A stretch of DNA of 33,923 bases from Streptomyces canus 299MFChir4.1 (GTDB taxonomy: Bacteria; Actinomycetota; Actinomycetes; Streptomycetales; Streptomycetaceae): the NCBI RefSeq assembly GCF_000383615.1, contig NZ_KB911638.1:1-33923 (forward strand), written 5' to 3'. Positions 7,601 to 15,453 of this stretch are shown here, in pieces. The notes beneath the pieces were generated by a model, which was given only the letters and a program-made list of their open reading frames with translations, was not told the DNA's origin and searched no databases. The translations under genes were made by a program, and so were the position numbers. Position 1 is the first letter of the stretch. Every line of letters starts with the position of its first letter.

Positions 7601-10252
7601 GTGCGGGAATGGGCGGGGCGTTGGCCGTTGGTGGGGCGTGCTCCGGAGTTGGAGTACTTCGCCGCGGCGCTGGCCGACCGGGGGTGTCGCGGGTTCGTGG
7701 TGGGCGGGGTGGCCGGCGTGGGCAAGTCCCGGCTGGCCGAGGAGTGCCTGGAGCGGGCCGCGGCGGCGGGTTTCCGGGTGGGGCGGGCCACCGCGAGTGT
7801 CGCGGCCGGCGCCGTGCCGTTGGGGGCGATCGCTCATCTTCTGCCGGCCGGGGTGGATCTGTCCGATCCGGTCGCCGGATTCGCCGCCGTCGCCAGGGAG
7901 CTGACCGCCGGGCCGGGGCGGCAGTGGGTGCTCATGGTCGACGACATGCATCTGCTGGACGCCGCGTCGGCCGTACTGCTGCGTCAGTTGATGGACACCG
8001 GCGCGCTCCTGCTGATCGGCACCGTGCGCAGCGGGGAGCCCTACGGGGAGGCCGTCACCGCGCTGCGCGGCGGGGACGCGGTGTACCGGGTCGACCTGAC
8101 CGTGCTGAGACCGGAGCAGATCGAGGCGCTGCTGCACGCCGCGCTCGGGAGACCGATGGCCCGAAGTGCCCTGCACAAGCTGTCGGCCGCGAGCGAAGGC
8201 AACGTCCTCTACCTGCGCGAACTGGTCCTCGGCGCCCTGACCGCCGGAAACCTGGCCTTGGACGGTGAGATCTGGCATCTGGTCGAGAACCGGCTGCCGG
8301 GCACCGCGCGGCTCACCGAAATGATCTCGACACGGCTGGCCGCCGCCGATCCCGCCGGACGCCCCGTCCTGGAGTTGCTGGCGTTGTGCGAGCCGCTGCC
8401 CTTGGCCTGCGTCGAAGCGCTCGTTTCGCCGCAGGTGACGGCCGCCCTGGAACAGGCTGGGCTGATACGGGTCACCCAGGACCGGCGGCGCACCGCCGTC
8501 TCCCTGGCCCATCCCCTGTACGGCGAGGTGCTGCGCGCAGGTCTGCCGGTCTTGCGCCGCCGGGCTCTGCTGCTGGACCAGGCCGAGCGCGTCGAGGCAC
8601 TCGGCGCGCGCCGCCGCGCGGACCTGCTGCACATCGCCGCCTGGCGGCTGGCCGCCACCGGCACCGCCGACCCGGCCCTCCTCGCCCGGGCCGCCGTACT
8701 GGCACGCCACGCCCACGACTTGCCCCGGACCGTCGCCCTTCTGGAAGCCCTGCCCACCAAGCACCGGACCACCGCCACCGACCTGAGGCTCGGCGAGGCC
8801 CTGTTCGAGCTGGGCCTCTGGCGCCGGGCCGAGGAGACGCTCGCCCGGGCTGACGCTCTTGCCGTCGACGAGCAGGAAAGGCTCGCGGTCGCCCTGGTGC
8901 GGACGACGAGCCTGCTGTGGAGCAACGCCCCCGTTGCCGAGGCCCTCGCGGTCAACGACGCCGCCCGCGAACAGCTCAGCAGTCCCGTTGATCGCCGCAA
9001 GCTCACGGTCAACGAGGGTTTCCTGCGGATCGTCGGCGGCCGGCCGGTCGAGGGCTTGGCCCTGTTGGCGGATCTGGAGACCGAGGTCGCTGACGCCCCT
9101 GACGTCAACGCCTGGCTGCGCGGTGCCTGGATGAAGCCGGCCGCGCTGGCCCTGGTGGGCCGGACCGCCGAGGCCACGACCTGGGCGCGGCGCGCCCACG
9201 ACGCGCACCGCCGGGTCCAGGAGCAGGCCTTGGCCTCGCATCCGGCGTTCCAGCGCGTCCCGCTCGTCCTGGCCCTCACCGAGGCCGGCCTTCCGGCGGC
9301 CGAAGCCTGCCGGGAGGGCGAGCGTGCCTACGCCGAACTCACCGCCGCCGGTTCCCCCGTACGGATCTGGCTGGCCGTCCTCCTGGGCCGTGCGCACTGG
9401 CTGGCCGGCCACCCCGCCACCGCCCGCCGCTGGTGGGCCGAGGCCGCCACCGTGTCCCGCGGCATCGACCATGCCATGGCCCTGCGCCTGGTGCTCGGTG
9501 GTCTCGCCGCGTGCGCGGCCGTCCTGGGAGACCTGGAGGCGGCCGAGGCGACGCTGGCCGAGCACCGCGCCCTGCCGCCAGTGGAACCGGGGTTGCTGTC
9601 CCCCGGAGAGGAACGCCTGGGCGAGGCATGGCTGTTGGCTGCCCGCGGGCAGCTGGCGCGGGCCCGGTCCGTTCTCACCGCTGCCGCCGCCACCGCCCGC
9701 GCCGGCGGTCATGTCACCGGCGAGGCACTGCTGTTGACCGACGTGGCCCGGCTCGGCGGGGCCAAGGAGGTCGCCGACCGCCTGGTCGCGATCGGCATGG
9801 ACTGCGACGGCGAACTCGCGCCCGCGCGGGCCCAGTTGGCGGCGGCGCTGGCCGCAGACGATCCCGAGCTGCTCCTCCTGGCCGCCGACGCCTGCCGGGC
9901 CGTCGGCGCTGACCTGCTCGACGCCGAGGCGGCCACCGCCGCCGCGGCCGCCTGGCGCAGCGCCGGCCGACCACGCCGCGCCGCCGCGGCCACCCAGCGG
10001 GCCACCGTGGCCCGGGCCCGCTGCGAAGGCGCCCGCACACCGTTGCTGACCAGCGCTCAGGCCACGGCCGCGCTCACCGCCCGGGAACGGGAGATCGCCC
10101 TGCTCGCCGCCACCGGCAGCACCAGCAAGGACATCGCCCAGGTCCTGGCCCTGTCGGTGCGCACCGTCGACAACCACCTCCAGCACGCCTACGCCAAACT
10201 CGGCGTCACCACCCGACACGAACTGGGCCAGGCCCTCGTAGGGGCTGAGTAA
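7601..10252 (+). CDS. LAL-type LuxR regulator with AAA ATPase domain
   Basis: This is a large ATP-binding transcriptional regulator of about 883 residues. The N-terminal NTPase begins with PLVGRAPELEYF and has Walker A GGVAGVGKS (Lys42) and Walker B VLMVDDMHLLD (about 110-120). A long alanine- and leucine-rich helical region of TPR-like repeats fills residues 300-800. The last 58 residues form a LuxR helix-turn-helix, LTAREREIALLAATGSTSKD with SVRTVDNHLQHAYAKLG. GTG 7601 is preferred because GGGGAG ends 5 bases upstream and the P-loop domain begins about 8 residues in. The open frame extends to 7370 but that part does not look like protein. LAL regulators commonly activate one or a few neighbouring operons in response to a ligand; the co-directional protease 99 bp downstream is the obvious candidate, by inference. 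Confidence 0.9.
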   Translation: MREWAGRWPLVGRAPELEYFAAALADRGCRGFVVGGVAGVGKSRLAEECLERAAAAGFRVGRATASVAAGAVPLGAIAHLLPAGVDLSDPVAGFAAVARELTAGPGRQWVLMVDDMHLLDAASAVLLRQLMDTGALLLIGTVRSGEPYGEAVTALRGGDAVYRVDLTVLRPEQIEALLHAALGRPMARSALHKLSAASEGNVLYLRELVLGALTAGNLALDGEIWHLVENRLPGTARLTEMISTRLAAADPAGRPVLELLALCEPLPLACVEALVSPQVTAALEQAGLIRVTQDRRRTAVSLAHPLYGEVLRAGLPVLRRRALLLDQAERVEALGARRRADLLHIAAWRLAATGTADPALLARAAVLARHAHDLPRTVALLEALPTKHRTTATDLRLGEALFELGLWRRAEETLARADALAVDEQERLAVALVRTTSLLWSNAPVAEALAVNDAAREQLSSPVDRRKLTVNEGFLRIVGGRPVEGLALLADLETEVADAPDVNAWLRGAWMKPAALALVGRTAEATTWARRAHDAHRRVQEQALASHPAFQRVPLVLALTEAGLPAAEACREGERAYAELTAAGSPVRIWLAVLLGRAHWLAGHPATARRWWAEAATVSRGIDHAMALRLVLGGLAACAAVLGDLEAAEATLAEHRALPPVEPGLLSPGEERLGEAWLLAARGQLARARSVLTAAAATARAGGHVTGEALLLTDVARLGGAKEVADRLVAIGMDCDGELAPARAQLAAALAADDPELLLLAADACRAVGADLLDAEAATAAAAAWRSAGRPRRAAAATQRATVARARCEGARTPLLTSAQATAALTAREREIALLAATGSTSKDIAQVLALSVRTVDNHLQHAYAKLGVTTRHELGQALVGAE

Positions 10253-10298
10253 CGGTTACTCATCCCCGGCCACGGATGCGCGGGCTACGTTCTCCCAC

Positions 10299-10320
10299 GT
10301 CGGCAACGTTGTCTGCCGAC
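10299..10320. promoter_or_regulatory. Inverted repeat upstream of the metalloprotease
   Basis: GTCGGCA and TGCCGAC are perfect 7-bp arms separated by 8 bases, 31 bp before the protease ATG and 47 bp after the LAL regulator stop. No T-run follows, so an operator or mRNA-leader structure is as likely as a terminator. A LuxR-type dimer site is conceivable but unproven. Confidence 0.4.
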
Positions 10321-10351
10321 AACCCAGTTCTCGTCATCGGGGGGTGACCAC

Positions 10352-12274
10352 ATGAGACTGAGCTCGATGAATACCGGCGGGAGACTATCCGTCGCGGCAC
10401 GAAGAACCGTCTTCACGGTCGTGCTGACAGTGCTGTGCGCGTTGGTGGGTCCCGGGGTCGGCGTCGGACGGGCGGACTCGGGCGGCGGATCTGCCGCCGT
10501 AGCGGCATTTTCCGTGGCGGCGAAACGTCCGGCCTGGCAGGTGACGAGCACTGCGCCGAGTCCGGGACTTCCGGCACGCAAGCAGAATTCCGGCGCTTCG
10601 CCGTCGCTGTTGGCCTGCGACACTCACGCGATCGGCAACTGGAGCTACACGGACCAGGCCGGTGTGCGGCACAACGGCATGAACATCCAGGTACAGGTGA
10701 GGGATCTGCTGAGCGGAGCCCTGATCGCCGGGCTCACGGACTCCAACGGCCGCTTCGACATCTGTTTCACGGCCGCGCAGTTCACCCAGCTGTACATCAC
10801 GTTCAAGGCCGAGAACGCCCTGTGGCGGGTGCAGAACGGCACGGACGTCTACAACTGGAGTACGCCGGTCCGCGCCAACCCGGTGGCGGGCAGCACGGTG
10901 AACTTCGGCAGCCAGTTTCCCGGCGACGGCGTGAGGGGCAACCGGGCCGCCCACGCGTTCGACGTCGGCAACGATGCCTGGGTAGGGGTTCCGCACACGA
11001 ACGGCTGCTGGGATCCGACGGACGCCACGTGCCGGCAGTTGCGGATCGAGTGGTCGAACACCGGAGCCGACGGGGTGGACTTCTACGACCAGGTGGCCAA
11101 CGTGGTCCACCTGTTCCCCAGAACCCCGGACGCCCCCATGGAGGTCATGCATGAGATCGGGCACGCACTGATGGACGACGTCTACGACGACGCGTTTCCC
11201 TCGACAGCGGGTTGTCCCAGTCCGCATTCTCCCGCCCAGGCCAGCACCACCGTATGCGCGTGGATCGAGGGATGGGCGGACTTCTTCTCACTGGCCATGA
11301 ACCACACCTCGGAATTTCACTTCCTCAACGGAACCTCGACCGACTTCGAGCCTCCGACCTGGGCGACCAATGCTGTCGGCAATGATGACGTGACGGAGCA
11401 ACGGGTCGCCGGCGCATTGTGGGACGTCATCGACCCCCCAGGCGCCCGGTCCGAAATCTGGGACCAGCACAGTGAGGGCTTCGGAGCCGTCTTCTTCACG
11501 CTCGCGCATCACGTCAACACCACGTTGTCATCATTCTGGAGCAGTCGCGGTACGGACGGGTTCGACGTGTCCGACGCCGCGCTGGGATCGCTCTACCAGA
11601 ACACGATCGACTACGGGTACCGCAGGCCCCTGGTCGACGGCCGAGGCCAGTTCCTCCCCACGTTCACCCATCCCGCACCGCCGCAGAACTTCGGCCTCAA
11701 CACAGCGGTCCAGTCGTGGTCCGTGGTCGCGCTGCGGCCGTCGAGTCCGACCGACTTCGACCTCGCGCTGTACGACAACCGGGCGCAGACGCTGCATATC
11801 GGCAGCAGCACCCTGAACGACCAGGCGGTCGAATTCGTCGCGATCGACTCGAATCTGCGGCCGTTGGGCGACTATTACCCGCGGGTGAACCAGTTCAAGG
11901 GGCCCGGTACCTACACCATCGAGTCCGTGATGGGCTTCAGCACCCTGCAGCCGGGGTCGTCCACCACGATCCACCTCGACGACTCGCAGGTCGCCGCCGT
12001 GCAGGACTCCCCACTGACCGCGGGTGTGCCGGTGACGATCACGCTGACCCCGAAGGACCCGATCTCGGTGGCCGGCCTGTTCGTCATGGGCGATGATCCG
12101 GGCAATCCGTCGACGTTCGTCCAGAACCGCAACTCCGCGGTGGCTTCCGCTGTCGGGTCGAACTCCGGTGGGCAGCCGGTCTCAGTGACCTTCACGCCGG
12201 CGCGGACCGGCGAGTACGGCATCGTGGTCACCTTCGACAACGTCGGCGGCGACTACACGCTGACGCGCAGCTGA
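10352..12274 (+). CDS. Secreted HExxH zinc metalloprotease-like protein
   Basis: This exported protein of 640 residues starts with a Sec signal peptide: a basic stretch with RLSVAARRTVFTVVL, a hydrophobic core and a likely cleavage after GVGRA near residue 43. Around 110-165 lies a small beta domain resembling carboxypeptidase-regulatory/transthyretin-like folds (SGALIAGLTDSNGRFDICF). The catalytic region has MHEIGHALMDD with His267, Glu268 and His271. It is followed 35 residues later by WIEGWADFF (Glu306), a spacing that fits a gluzincin-like third zinc ligand. The C-terminal 90 residues (VTITLTPKDPISVAGLFVM, TFTPARTGEYGIVVTFDN) resemble a PPC-type beta domain. ATG 10352 follows a GGGGGGTGACCAC leader. 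A strong terminator comes just after the stop. The exact peptidase family was not identified. The neighbouring LAL gene may regulate it. Confidence 0.85.
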   Translation: MRLSSMNTGGRLSVAARRTVFTVVLTVLCALVGPGVGVGRADSGGGSAAVAAFSVAAKRPAWQVTSTAPSPGLPARKQNSGASPSLLACDTHAIGNWSYTDQAGVRHNGMNIQVQVRDLLSGALIAGLTDSNGRFDICFTAAQFTQLYITFKAENALWRVQNGTDVYNWSTPVRANPVAGSTVNFGSQFPGDGVRGNRAAHAFDVGNDAWVGVPHTNGCWDPTDATCRQLRIEWSNTGADGVDFYDQVANVVHLFPRTPDAPMEVMHEIGHALMDDVYDDAFPSTAGCPSPHSPAQASTTVCAWIEGWADFFSLAMNHTSEFHFLNGTSTDFEPPTWATNAVGNDDVTEQRVAGALWDVIDPPGARSEIWDQHSEGFGAVFFTLAHHVNTTLSSFWSSRGTDGFDVSDAALGSLYQNTIDYGYRRPLVDGRGQFLPTFTHPAPPQNFGLNTAVQSWSVVALRPSSPTDFDLALYDNRAQTLHIGSSTLNDQAVEFVAIDSNLRPLGDYYPRVNQFKGPGTYTIESVMGFSTLQPGSSTTIHLDDSQVAAVQDSPLTAGVPVTITLTPKDPISVAGLFVMGDDPGNPSTFVQNRNSAVASAVGSNSGGQPVSVTFTPARTGEYGIVVTFDNVGGDYTLTRS

Positions 12275-12295
12275 ACCACAACCCGGGGGGGGAGG

Positions 12296-12327
12296 GGGTG
12301 GTGCGTGGCCTGTGCCACACACCACCC
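12296..12327 (+). terminator. Intrinsic-type terminator hairpin
   Basis: Arms GGGTGGTG (12296-12303) and CACCACCC (12320-12327) enclose an inner stem GTGGC (12305-12309) and GCCAC (12314-12318) with loop CTGT and one C/A mismatch. It lies 22 bases after the metalloprotease stop. There is only a short CTCTT after it, common for actinomycete terminators. From 12328 to about 12720 no gene is convincing on either strand. Confidence 0.8.
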
Positions 12328-12719
12328 CTCTTGATGTGGGTCAGCGGTTCATCTCGGCGACGACATTTCGTCTCCACCCAGTCGCTCCCCCATTCCGCGT
12401 GGTTCCTCCTCCTGCTGGGTGCGTGGGGTCTTGAGGGCCTGGACCGTGTCGGAGTCCCCATCCGGGCCCGGAACCGGGCGTCAGTCCACCTGATCGCCTT
12501 CCGCGGGCTGTGACGTGGTCAGCGGCGTGCCGGTGGCACATCTCGCGATCAGATGCCGAGGCAACGCTGCGGCTGCGTGCGCAGACTCCCGGTCATTTCC
12601 TGCTCGGGACTCTCGGGGCCCCTCGGCAGAGAGCGGTAAAACGCCACGTGGCGTTCCGCAGCGGTGGCCCATGTATGGCGGGCGGCGAGTCGGCGGCCCC
12701 ACGCCCGGCGCGGGGCTGT

Positions 12720-12915
12720 CGTCCGTGAGCGCGGCGCCGAGTTCAGCGGCCAGCTCTTGGTGGGTGGTCGCGAAACGGGCGGCGCTGTCGAACACCTCGC
12801 GCAGTACGGGCAGAGCGTTGTAGCGCTCGTCGCCGCCGTCCTCGCAGTAGCCGAGGCAGACGACCATCTCGGCGGCCAGGCGGGCGACCTGGAGGATCAG
12901 CGGGTCGTCCGGCTC
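12720..12915 (-). pseudogene. Fragment of an unrecognised conserved-looking protein
   Basis: The minus strand reads IEPDDPLILQVARLAAEMVV, CLGYCEDGGDERYNALPVL and REVFDSAARFATTHQELAAE, with strongly protein-like composition. The reading starts abruptly at about 12915, where a Cmx-like exporter fragment begins on the other strand at 12917, and an in-frame TAG lies upstream. After ALTDDS (about 12715) the frame loses coding character although it stays open to 12481. The only possible start is ATG 12867, inside the conserved-looking part. This is therefore a truncated gene; its family was not recognised. Confidence 0.45.
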
Positions 12916-12916
12916 G

Positions 12917-13205
12917 ATGCCTCTACCGCTCTACCTGCTTGGCATGGCGGTCTTCGCCACGGGCACGTCGGAGTTCATGCTCGCCGGCATCCTGCCGGAC
13001 ATCTTGTGGCCGCGCTTGCCCGTAACTGGCCCGGGCGCGCCGGCCTTCTAGGGTTCGTGCTCGCTTTCGCGGCAGCTCACGTAGTGGGCGCCATCACCAC
13101 GAGCCTCCCCATCCTGTTCGCTGCTCGGGTTGTCGCCGCGCTCGCGAACGCAGGGTTCCTTGCCGTCGCTCTGACGGCTGCGGCCCCGCTGGTCACCCGA
13201 CAGGA
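12917..13205 (+). pseudogene. Cmx/CmlR-like MFS drug exporter, internally deleted
   Basis: ATG 12917 opens MPLPLYLLGMAVFATGTSEF and MLAGILPDI, the N-terminus of DHA1-type exporters close to the actinobacterial chloramphenicol exporters. After TM1 about 40 residues are missing. The frame shifts at the junction to ALARNWPGRAGLLGFVLAF, then AAHVVGAITTSLPIL and AARVVAALANAGFLAVALTA, corresponding to TM3-TM4. The reading ends near LVTRQEG at about 13205, where a SARP-type gene fragment comes from the other strand. Roughly three quarters of a 390-400 residue exporter is absent, so no resistance function can be expected. Confidence 0.75.
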
Positions 13206-13303
13206 AGGGACGTGTGCCGGCCGTGCTGCTGTCGGGGCCCGCCGAGCCCGACCCGCACGCCATTCACGTCTGTCTCGACGGACCCGAGCACTCTCAACCG
13301 CAT
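13206..13303 (-). pseudogene. SARP/AfsR-type regulator, N-terminal fragment
   Basis: From ATG 13303, with a GAGAGGGGG Shine-Dalgarno about 7 bases upstream, the minus strand encodes MRLRVLGSVETDVNGVRVG and LGGPRQQ. This is the start of the DNA-binding domain of SARP regulators, where MRFRVLGPVEV and LGGPRQR are usual. Coding character is lost after about 28 residues and the frame stops shortly afterwards, at the junction with the MFS fragment. The start region is well preserved, so the truncation is probably recent. Between 13304 and 13470 no gene is seen. Confidence 0.6.
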
Positions 13304-13470
13304 GGTCAGCCCCCTCTCACGGACGAGCCTCGGGATGGCCCAGGACAGCGGGCCGATGACTCGATCCGACCCCCCGGTAGCGGACGCTTCCGGACTGGCG
13401 GGACGGATGCCGAACTACTGCAGCAAGCCGCGCCTCCTGCGCAAGGGCCAGACCGTCACGGTGACCCTGC

Positions 13471-14307
13471 TCATCGACGAGCGTCGGCCTCCGGAGCCGT
13501 GTTGTTTTCCCCGCGGAGTTCCTCCGCGACTTCGTACGCCCGATCCGGGTCGTAGACCGTCACCGTCGTGGCCGGTGAATGCAGCGCCATGGCCCGGGGC
13601 GTGTACTGGTAGCTGCGGACGCCGTGGCGGACAGCCAGCTCGTCGACCGCGCCGACGCGCACGTGCCACAGGGCAGCCAGGTGTGATGGCGTCCACCATT
13701 CCTCCGGGCATGCGAAGTTCCGGTCGACCTTCGCCAGGTACTCCACCGCTACACCGGCCGAACCGAGTTGGCTGGTCAACCAGGCCAGCAGTGCCTCCGC
13801 GTCGACCTGGGACATCGGGGCCTGAAACCCCGGCTCGCACTGCACCGTCCCGTCACGCGTGTGCAAGACCATGTGGATGGACTTTCGTCGGCCCAGCCTG
13901 AGCCCCTCGACAACGACGATGCGTTGCAGATCAGCCGCAGCGACGGTCGACGAACGCAGGGCGCGCGCGATCACAAGTTGTTGTGCATTCCCCTGTGGGC
14001 GGAACTCGATCCATCGCACCATCGTGGCCGACACCGTGAACATCAAGGCCAGGGCGAGCCCGATCACGGCCAGGGCTGTCAGCCCGAGACCGACCCAGAC
14101 GATGGCCCGCAGCACCCCGGACTCAGTGAGCACGGCGATCACCAGCAGCGGCAGCAGCAGGGGGGTCGCCACCCACAGCGGGACCATGGCGCTCCCGCCG
14201 AGCGTGACACCGAACTCGCGAATTCGACTTGGCACGAACACCAGCCGACCACCCGCTGCCGTCGCCGACACAACTCCCGCCAGCGGGTTCGTACTTCGAG
14301 TGGCCAT
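13471..14307 (-). CDS. Two-TM membrane protein of unknown function
   Basis: Protein of 278 residues. Two adjacent hydrophobic segments (about 37-58, VPLWVATPLLLPLLVIAVL; about 65-88, IVWVGLGLTALAVIGLALAL) follow a short N-terminal region. The soluble part begins with a PH-like beta region (VRWIEFRPQGNAQQLVIARA, LQRIVVVEGLRLGRRKSIHM), then DAEALLAWLTSQLG and a C-terminal domain with CPEEWWTPSHLAALW and PATTVTVYDPDRAYEVAEEL. No family was recognised. The frame stays open upstream to 14571, but ATG 14307 is the first good start. It has no Shine-Dalgarno site; instead a promoter with a -10 box ends 6 bases before it, so translation is probably leaderless. It is transcribed alone, behind the LysR gene in the same orientation. 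Confidence 0.7.
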   Translation of the reverse strand: MATRSTNPLAGVVSATAAGGRLVFVPSRIREFGVTLGGSAMVPLWVATPLLLPLLVIAVLTESGVLRAIVWVGLGLTALAVIGLALALMFTVSATMVRWIEFRPQGNAQQLVIARALRSSTVAAADLQRIVVVEGLRLGRRKSIHMVLHTRDGTVQCEPGFQAPMSQVDAEALLAWLTSQLGSAGVAVEYLAKVDRNFACPEEWWTPSHLAALWHVRVGAVDELAVRHGVRSYQYTPRAMALHSPATTVTVYDPDRAYEVAEELRGENNTAPEADARR

Positions 14308-14313
14308 GGGGCA

Positions 14314-14342
14314 AATATAGGTATCAGTGGAGACATGCGTAA
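14314..14342 (-). promoter_or_regulatory. Probable leaderless promoter
   Basis: On the minus strand TTACGC (14342-14337), a 17-base spacer and TATATT (14319-14314) form a vegetative-type -35/-10 pair. Transcription would begin about 7 bases beyond the -10 box, at or next to the A of ATG 14307. This short AT-rich patch stands out from the surrounding GC-rich sequence, and the absence of any Shine-Dalgarno site fits a leaderless mRNA. Confidence 0.6.
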
Positions 14343-14425
14343 GTGATCTGAACAGCACGGCAGTTCTACGTCCGCGATACTCCCTTTTTTGACCGCTCGT
14401 CGCCGGCCCCGAAGCGTGGCCAGGT

Positions 14426-15328
14426 TCAGGCGGTCCCGCTGTGCATGTGGGTCTCTGCGTGTGCGTGTGCGTGGTGGGCCACCTCGACAGCAGCGCGTAC
14501 AAAGGCGGCGACGGCCGGTGAACGGGCATCGTGGGGCCACGCGACGGCCAGTGTGCAGTTCGGCAGGTCACTGACCGGCCGGTAGGCGACCCCGGGGCGC
14601 GGGTTGCGTCGGGCGACCGAGAGGGGCGCGAAGAACACGATGCTGCCCGTCTCGACGAGGCTGAAGATCTCCGACAAGTTGGAGGCCGGTGTCGTTACCC
14701 CGGGCGGGGGTGACGAGGTTCTGCCGTCATCGGCCGGTGCGCCGTTGGGAAGGCTCCGCCCGGCCAGGTCCGCCAGACACAGCTGGTTCCGGGCGGCCAG
14801 CGGGTCGGTGGCGGCCATGGCGACCAGGACCTGCTCGGTCAGCAGGGGCTCGCTGTCCAGTCCGCGGTCGTCCACGGGGCGGAGCACGAGCGCGACGTCG
14901 GCGAGGCCGTCGCGCACTGCCTGGGGTTGAGCGCCGAACCCTCCGAGGACCAGGTCGGGGGGCAGGGCCGCGGGGTCGGTGCTGTAGGCGTCCAGGATCT
15001 GCGGCAGCAGGCCGCCGTCGATGTCGGCCTTGAGGGCGATGCGCAGCCTGGGCGCGGCGCTGCCCGCGTGCCGGGCACGGCGGGCGGCGGCGGTGACCGC
15101 CTCCAGAGCGGTTCTGGCGTCACGCAGCAGGACCTCTCCGGCACCAGTAAGTTTCACCTGCCGCGTGGTCCGTTCGAACAGCGTCACGCCCAGCTGTCGT
15201 TCCAGATCGCGGATCGTTCGGGACAGAGGCGGCTGCGCCATACCCAGTCGCTCGGCGGCGCGGCCGAAGTGCAGCTCCTCCGCGACCGCGACGAAGTAGC
15301 GGAGCTGCCGCACCTCCAGATCATTCAT
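14426..15328 (-). CDS. LysR-family transcriptional regulator
   Basis: Regulator of 300 residues. The N-terminal winged helix is canonical: LRYFVAVAEELHFGRAAERL, MAQPPLSRTIRDLERQLGV and LFERTTRQVKLTGAGEVLL. A linker helix leads to a periplasmic-binding-like effector domain (about 92-285) with LRIALKADIDGGLLP and GLADVALVLRPVDDRGLDSE. The C-terminus is histidine-rich (HHAHAHAETHMH), from a short GTG-repeat tract. The annotated ATG has GGAGG only one base upstream; GTG 15313 five codons in is an alternative. The gene is divergent from the NmrA-like oxidoreductase with 125 bp between starts, the classic arrangement in which a LysR regulator controls its neighbour from the shared intergenic DNA. 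Confidence 0.92.
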   Translation of the reverse strand: MNDLEVRQLRYFVAVAEELHFGRAAERLGMAQPPLSRTIRDLERQLGVTLFERTTRQVKLTGAGEVLLRDARTALEAVTAAARRARHAGSAAPRLRIALKADIDGGLLPQILDAYSTDPAALPPDLVLGGFGAQPQAVRDGLADVALVLRPVDDRGLDSEPLLTEQVLVAMAATDPLAARNQLCLADLAGRSLPNGAPADDGRTSSPPPGVTTPASNLSEIFSLVETGSIVFFAPLSVARRNPRPGVAYRPVSDLPNCTLAVAWPHDARSPAVAAFVRAAVEVAHHAHAHAETHMHSGTA

Positions 15329-15453
15329 ACCTCCAGGGTATCAATAGCGACCGAAGTGGTCCTTCACCTGTGCTGTTGCGCCGAGTTCCCTTGAGAGCGA
15401 CCGCCCGGCACGCCCTCCGGGATTCGCCTCGACCGCCCTGCATGGAGACACTC

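Noticed and set aside
7520..10219. 899-codon open frame antisense to the LAL regulator
   Set aside because: The product is glycine- and glutamine-rich with no domain; it is the mirror of strong G/C third-position bias in the real gene, which has Walker and HTH motifs.
13206..13303. Biosynthetic gene cluster signalled by a SARP gene
   Set aside because: Only the first 28 or so residues of the regulator remain, and no PKS, NRPS or terpene synthase genes lie in the window.
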